NCBI GenBank assembly: GCA_025201345.1
Contig: JAIXMG010000019.1
Location: forward strand, 310,001 to 374,000
Direction of reading: 5' to 3'
Origin: Thamnidium elegans
Taxonomy: Eukaryota; Mucoromycota; Mucoromycetes; Mucorales; Mucoraceae
DNA length: 64,000 nucleotides
Below are positions 57,740-64,000 of this stretch, in pieces. The notes beneath the pieces were generated by a model. That model made no database searches and was not told where the DNA came from. It was given only the letters and a program-made list of their open reading frames with translations. Numbering within the stretch: the stretch's first letter is position 1; the number at the start of each line of letters is the position of its first letter. The position numbers and the translations under genes were made by a program.

Positions 57740-59714
57740 TTAATTATGAGAAGTCTTATTTCTCTTTTTTGAGCGACCTTCATCGTCATCCTCGGACTTG
57801 ACTCTCTTCTCCTTCTTTTCTTTCTTTCCCTTCTTCTCCTTCTTTACCTTAGTTACCTTCTTTCCTTTTTCTAAAGCTTTTAAGGCAGCTGCTTCTTTAG
57901 CAAGTCTCTTCTCTTCTTTTTCGAGCTGCTTGGCTGCCTTTTTTATGTGCTTCTCTAAAGCCTTCTTCTTTGCTTTTTGTTGTTTTCTAAATACTTTGTC
58001 GTCGTATTCTTGTTTTTTTTGGGGTCGATAACTAAGAAAAAAAAACGAGTTAAAAAATGGAAATGAATGTACATTATATATATATATATACTTACGGTGC
58101 TAAGGACTTGATACCAATATACTTATTAAGTTCAGCATCATCAGCTAACAAGATTTCTTCTGGAGTTAAGCCATAATCCTCGGGTTCTGTCTTTGTATAC
58201 TTGAAACGAGTATATAAATCACCACCGATAACATCTTCGTAATTAAGGGCATAGTATTCTTCCAAAAGATTATCAATCTTTCTCTTTGCAGCAGTACGTT
58301 CTTCTTCAGGAACAGCAGCGGCGGCAGGAACAACAGCCTTTTCTTCATACTTTTCACCACCGGGAAGATAATCAGCATCCATAATCTCCTCATCTTCAGG
58401 TAAACCTGTTTCAATATCATCATCCCATTCAGGCTTAACATTCTCTTCGCCTTCGACACCTCCATAATAGATATCATCGAAAACAGTGTTCATTTGAGCG
58501 TCAAACATGGTAGGATCATAATCAGCTTCTAAATCAATATTCTCAACACCAGTGATACCACTAATTTCTTTAAGTTTAGCTTGAATCTCCTTCATCTTTT
58601 GATTCTTTTGTTGCTTGATCATTTCCATTTGCTTCTCCTTTAAGGCAGCCTTATGTAACTTCTCTCTCTCTCTCCTCTTGGCTCTCTTACTTTGTTTTCT
58701 ACGGACAGTTCCTTCAACATCACGAGCATAAGTTTTAATAGTATTAGAACCCTCTTCTTCGAAACGGAAATTATATTTGCTTTCAAATCGATCAATATCA
58801 TCAAGATCCTTTTCATCCTCCTCGACATCTTCAACCACAGGTACCTTTTCTGCTTTTTTATCCACCCAACCACGATTCAATACATAATCCATCAAGAAAG
58901 CCTCTTCAGGGTTAACATTAGGATTTTGTTTATAATTAGTCAAAGCTTCAAATGCCTTCTTTGATGGTTCATCATCCTTCATATGTTCCAATAAAAACTT
59001 TTTATAGTCGTTCTCTTCGGCTTCTTTTTCTGCAGAAGTTTTATCTTTTTTAATCAAGAAATCGTCTTCAGCGTCTTCATCAGAAGATTCATCACCGGCT
59101 TGTTTAAATGCATTACGGAGCTCTTCTTGCTCTTGACGATGTGTTTTACCTGTAGCTCCTTCTTTCCATTCATCAACATATCCACCATTCTCTAAAAGAA
59201 TTTGACGTTCGTAATCTTTCAACTTAATTTCTTTTTCTTTAGCTTCCTTTTTATCAGTAGTAGATTCAGAGGGTGCAGTGGTTTCATCAAAGAACTTTGT
59301 ATCATCCTTGTAGACGCGAGGGTCCTTGGCTTGAATAGCAGCAATTGTTTGGAAGATTTGTGAATCAACTGCTGGTGTTAACAAGTTGGCGTCATCGTCT
59401 TCGTCTTCGTCTGAATCATAGGAAGAACTATCGTCTTCACTAGAAGCTTCTTTTTCTGCGAGTGCAACTTCTGCTTCGATTTCTATTTAGAGTAAATAGG
59501 TGAGATCTTTTGTATTTAAAACTTGGTTAAAAAAAAACTTTTTTTTCTCTTACCTTCAGTTGCCTTCTTCACTATAAAATGCAAAATAGATCACCTTTAT
59601 TAATTTACGCTTTCTTTTTATTTTTTTTTATTTTAAATACTTACATAATTCAGGTCTTTTATAATCTTGAGAGGGATCGTCTCTTTCTCTGATTTGAACA
59701 CCAAAACTATCCAT
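57740..59714 (-). CDS. KRI1: Ribosome biogenesis protein Kri1
   Basis: Four exons (59714-59645, 59571-59554, 59482-58096, 58031-57740) give about 588 residues. Kri1 is a nucleolar factor needed for 40S subunit and 18S rRNA maturation, acting with Krr1 in yeast. Characteristic segments are DDPSQDYKR near the start, an acidic SSEDDSSSYDSDEDEDDD run, FESKYNFRFEEEG, DPTMFDAQMNTVFDDIYYGG and YEDVIGGDLYTRFKYTKTEP with LTPEEILLADDAELNKYIGI. The protein ends in a Lys/Glu-rich nuclear-type tail. Exon 2 is an 18-nt microexon; it and exon 1 are required to reach an ATG (MDSFGVQIRERDD). Intron phases are consistent throughout. Confidence 0.92.
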
Positions 59715-60009
59715 TTTGTTTCTAATAAGATCTAAAGAAAAAAAAAAATTGGCTTTAATTTTTCTTTCATAGTTTTTTTTGTACGGTCACAATTATACTT
59801 TTTGGTTTAAATCTCAGACTTCAAACGGAAAGAATTGTACTACATCTCCTTCAAAAAAGAAAAAAAGAAAAAGAGAAGCACAATATAAAAAACCCTTCTT
59901 CTTTTTTTTTGTATACGCAGAAGCAAAAACAGTATGATCTAAAAGAGCAAAAAAGAAATATGTTTTTTTATTTATTTTAAAGTATTGAAAAGGTAGTATT
60001 TTAAAGCGT

Positions 60010-62112
60010 TTAAAGGGTAGTGTTGGAAGTTGTAGAGGTAGATTGTTCAAGAGAAGCAGCAGGTTCTACTTCAGTAATATAGCCCAAGAGGTCTTCAGGA
60101 CAGTCCAATTGTCTATATCAAAAATTTATTCGTTAGTACAAATGAGAAAAGTACTCTGGTTTTTTTTTTTATACGTACGAGATTTTTACGATGTTAAACT
60201 TTTGTTTGATAGTGAAACCATCGCATAATAATGCCGCTCTAACGAAAAGAGGTAACAAACCATCATCGATAGTATGAAGAGGCTTAGATATATGTACTCT
60301 CAAAGTATCTAGTATTCATACATTTTCAGTAAGATACTATTAAAAGAGAAGAAGAGAGAGCAATATATATATATATATATATTTACCTGTTGCCAACTTG
60401 TAGCTCTCATACATAAGATCTCTTTGCCAAGTAACCACTGCTTTAGTTTGCAACCAAGGAATATTCATTATAAGTGACATCAAATACTCAAATGATCTTT
60501 CAGGACATTTACGATTATAACACAACTATATACAATATAAATATAAAACTTAAAAAATTCCCTTTCTTTTTTCCTTACCTTGAAATTTCTGCAAACATTT
60601 TGGAGACTTTGAAAGTCCTTTTGACATACGAACAAATCAGGATTTCTTTTAAGATGATCATGTTCGTTACTTGAAGTAACAGCTACACCGTCCTTAAACT
60701 TGCCAGGCCAATCATAGAATAATTTTTCACGAAGATGGTCATAATTACTAAGACAGATACGAAGACGACGACCTTGTAAAGGCGCTTTCTCTAATCTGTT
60801 AAAGACATCCCGCAATTCAACCATGTTTCGGGACTTGAAAATAACTTCTGCAAAGGCAACACCACCGGTCTTTCCAGTACATCTATCCATAAGCATCTAT
60901 ATATACATATATAAGTATATATATATATATAAATGGATTTTTTTTAAAAAAAAAGTAGCTTACATGAACACTTAAAGGATGTTCTTTAACAGAAGGTATT
61001 ATGAAATCTCTTGAAAGTAATTTCTTAATATCATTAATACTAGAATACCAAGGGATCTAATTATTTTTAAAAAAAATATACATCAATAATGATATACTTT
61101 TTGGACAACATTTTTTTCAAAAAAAAAAATACTTGCGTTTTGGATCTTGAGAACCATATAAGGTCTTGGCGGAGGAACATCAGTAAATACAGGAGTGCCA
61201 TTTAAACTAGCGGTAAAAAAAGACTCTGAAATATATCTAACTGCGCGAGTATGATTAGAATCTTTGTCAACCATAGTATCTTCAGCATCAATCAAAGTAC
61301 CAGAAGAGTCCAAACCCTCTTCAGTATCACCAGCAACAACTTGAGACCAAGTATGGTTACCATCAGTATCAAGGATATTATTATGTTCTTGATTTACAAC
61401 ATCAGGAACTTGACTCCAACTGATATGGCTATCAGTAGAAATATTTTGATTTACAATGTTAGGTAATTGGCTCCAAGGATTATTATTGTCTTGATCATTA
61501 ACTTGTTGACCAGTATGTATATCCAATAATGGTTGTTCATCGACAGCTTCAGTCTTAACAGTTTGAGCCGATAAAGTTCTATCCTCGTCTTGTGTGTAAA
61601 GTGATAATGATGATAAAAGGCTAATCAAACCAGTACTTGCATTATTGTTGTCATAAAAATTAACGGCGTTTCCTACACCTGTGTTTTCTTTTCTTTTTTT
61701 AATTACTACCAAAAAAAAAAAAGAAGGGCGGAATAAAAAAAAATGTTGTTACCTTGACGTTCACCATAGTAAGAAGAAAGATGAGAAGAAGGTATTTCGT
61801 TTGGAATATCCGTCCAGATAGATCTCAAGTACTCCATTTCAGTACCTAAAATACATATTTATACTTTTATATTTACCATTTTATATATATATCAACTATT
61901 TTACCAGAAGAAGTTTGAGGATGGGAAGAAGTGTAAACACCAGAAGTTCTGCTTGGATAACTTGTTCTCCAGGACGTTGCCAAGTCTGCCCTAGACTGTC
62001 TGCCTTGTCTTTGCTTTGAATTATACAAATCTAGTATAATAGTATAATGTTTTTTATCATTATACTAGTCTTCTTTTATCTTTTTGTTTGTATACATACC
62101 TAACGTACTCAT
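60010..62112 (-). CDS. RRM-type RNA-binding protein, nine exons with one GC-AG intron
   Basis: The exons 62112-62100, 62030-61905, 61845-61753, 61705-61137, 61056-60964, 60896-60579, 60525-60387, 60308-60179 and 60112-60010 give about 527 residues. The N-terminal half is low complexity with repeated (P/I)WSQ(L/V)P segments (NPWSQLPNIVNQ, ISWSQVPDVVNQ, HTWSQV). A divergent RRM begins PRPYMVLKIQNIPWYSSIND and continues GGVAFAEVIFKSR and PLQGRRLRICLSN. A conserved C-terminal region includes CYNRKCPERSFEYLMSLIMN and a leucine-rich helix. One intron must use a GC donor (GCAAGT) to restore KIQN-IPWY; a GT donor breaks the frame. The first coding exon has 13 nt. Family function is unknown; RNA binding is inferred. 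Confidence 0.78.
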
Positions 62113-62119
62113 TTTTTTT

Positions 62120-64000
62120 TTATATATATTTTAAAAAAACTGTTGAAGAGAAGAAAAAAAAAAGGGGGGAAAAAGGGAAAAAGGGAAAAAAAAAAGTGGC
62201 AACTATTGAAAAAATTAAATCATTTGAAGTCCAAATAAACAGGTGTAGTCAAGGGAGATGATATGCCCTTGTTGTAACAGTAACAATAAAAAATAATCAG
62301 CGAATCAAAAATAGTCATGTTAAAAAAATATATATACGGTAACTATTCAACAGCAAAGTGACTCATTAAATTATAGCTTCTTTTTTAAAAGTAAAAAAAG
62401 GGTTCCAAAAACGGAAAATTTCTCTCACTCTCACTAAGAGAAAATAAAAACATGTCTTTTCATTCTATTATCAAAGCTCTTAAATCGTTGAAACAAGTAC
62501 AGTAGGGGGGAATGGGGACATAACGAATAAGTTGACACGCAGTAAAATTTTGATCTTAACTGACAAAATTGATAAAATATAAAATTTTGATCAATATATG
62601 TGGCAGTTTAATCTTCAAGTAGTATTTTTTTTTCCTAGTTTTAAGTGCTTTGCGTTGAGATAAATTCGGGTGTCTGGTTGAGGTATAAAGTTACTGGTAT
62701 TCGGCCCCATTTCAATCGTTTTATTGGTAATAGTTCGCTTATCCAAACGCGTGCTCGAGGTTACCAATAAATTACAACTAACACCCCCAATTTTTAATTT
62801 GGTCGAATTATCATCTTGAGTTAAGCAAATCGTTATTTGACCGTATTACATTCATTTCTTGGAAAAGATAATCGGTGAGAGGTTGAGTTCGTTCTACGCT
62901 CATGATGCGAATCAGTAGTCTTCATTCTACTAAAAGCTTCGACAGAATGCACAAGTAAAGTCGTTGACCCACTTACTAGAATGCAGCCTGCAAAATTTCG
63001 GGATGATCCAAAGCTAAGTTGAGGAAAGGTGGCCCAGTATCTGTTAATTTATTGCGTAATCTGTTTGTTAAGTTCAACATATTGTTGGTCAGATATGTGT
63101 CTTTATAATAACTGAGGAAGCATTTTCGTCTCCAGAGCTGTAAAGATGGAATAAATAGGCGATAAATAAAGGTACAACAAAATAGGGAGTTACTTTACTC
63201 ATGTAATCTATTTACTCATCATGGCGTACTATACTACTATTTATTTTGTATACTCGTAATTGTACCTTTGTTAATCGTTTTATACAAGAATTTGAAAACC
63301 TTTCTATTTCTTTAATGTCTACAAATAGTTTACCCGCATTCATGCATATGAAATAAAAACATTTGGCTTCTTTTTTTTAAGAAACTATACTTATGCTCCT
63401 ACAAATGTTATTTGCATACATGCTCATATCATTAATGTTCATGAGTATCGTTTCTATTTCCATTTGAAAAAAAAACATTCGCAAATACATATAATTTACC
63501 GGCTTCTTTCTTGCGAGTCCAGGGGGAGTTTTTTTTTTTTTTTTTTTTAAAAAAAAAAGTGCTCGTTAATTTCGGATTGAAGAAAGCGCAAGAAGCTAAA
63601 ATTTTATACCCGATCCTCTTTCTAGTGTTAAATTATAAATACGCATATATGAACTAGTTTATTAAAAATACTCACCATCTGAGTCTCTTTTATAATAAGT
63701 ATATCTTTTACCATTTTATAGCAATAATCAGCTACAATTATGAATTTCAAAGTCGGTTATCTCCGGCGTTTTTATATGCGCAAGGGCTTCTTCTTTTAGC
63801 GATAGGAAGTCAACTCCCGATCGCAGCGATCTGTTTATTTAGGCGGTAATGACTTGTCGTGAAGACATGGGCAATTTGGAGACCCCTGCCCGAGTGAGTA
63901 GCTCTGAAACACCCGAAGCTGATAAAAAAAAACTACTGTTAATGTTACATGAAACTTGAATCTGCCTTTTATTTCTTGACTCAGTTAAAAGTATAAAAAT
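62120..64000. other. Terminal intergenic region, about 1.9 kb, no gene seen
   Basis: Upstream of the RRM gene and running to the window edge. AT-rich, with purine blocks near 62150-62195 and a long T-run/A-run palindrome at about 63530-63560. I found no open frame with motifs, tRNA or rRNA. Confidence 0.5.

Noticed and set aside
57559..57801. Cys/Val- and His/Thr-rich open frames
   Set aside because: They arise from the GT-rich octamer minisatellite and have no independent support.
1..64000. CRISPR array, prophage, biosynthetic cluster or rRNA
   Set aside because: No regularly spaced direct repeats, phage genes, polyketide/peptide synthase genes or rRNA sequence were seen; the window is ordinary fungal chromosome with local decay.

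Overview
The window looks like nuclear DNA of a Mucoromycota fungus, most likely Mucorales. It is very AT-rich, full of A/T homopolymers, with short (about 50-80 nt) GT-AG introns and closely packed genes. A STE12 factor with C2H2 fingers and a chitin deacetylase fit this. The assignment is inference from gene content and architecture; no rRNA or species marker is present. I built the exon models by hand from splice sites, reading phase and family conservation, so boundaries are predictions.

Layout. 0-9 kb is gene-dense: G-protein alpha subunit (+), ribosomal protein eL37 (-), a secreted FAS1 protein (-) divergent from a STE12-type factor (+), a mitochondrial-type PPR protein (-), and a coiled-coil orphan (+). 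9.2-10.5 kb holds a Crz1-like zinc-finger factor with polyglutamine (-). 10.5-16.4 kb is a gene desert. 16.5-23.3 kb carries a PH-CRIB-PAK (Cla4-type) kinase (+) converging on a large eIF4G (-). 25.8-32.2 kb carries a peroxisomal-type carboxymuconolactone decarboxylase-like protein (+), chitin deacetylase (-), uroporphyrinogen-III synthase (-) and an HMG-box factor (+). 33.6-38.0 kb carries a Sec7-PH ARF exchange factor (-) and a small ETFRF1/LYRM5-like LYR protein (-) that is easy to miss because it is split into three tiny exons. 40.7-42.4 kb is CTP synthase (+).

The stretches at 38.7-39.3, 42.5-44.3 and 52.2-53.8 kb hold decayed or orphan coding sequence: an unknown fragment, an unknown frame-broken gene, a transposase-like remnant, and what I read as a Nup155/Nup170 pseudogene. 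Between and beyond them lie a Trp-Gly-rich protein resembling Argonaute-hook proteins (-), ribosomal protein uS12 (+), a Wee1-type kinase (-), an unusual kinase-like protein with acidic repeats (-), Kri1 (-) and an RRM protein with a GC-AG intron (-). The last 1.9 kb has no gene I can support.

The genes do not form an operon or a cluster. They are ordinary housekeeping (ribosome, translation initiation, ribosome assembly, CTP and heme synthesis), signalling (G alpha, PAK, Wee1, STE12, ARF-GEF) and cell-wall genes, interspersed with decayed sequence. I see no CRISPR array, prophage, rRNA or convincing tRNA. The best leads are the Trp-Gly protein, the Nup155-like pseudogene, the transposase remnant and the unusual intron features (isolated start codons, microexons, a GC-AG intron, T-run/A-run palindromes in introns).
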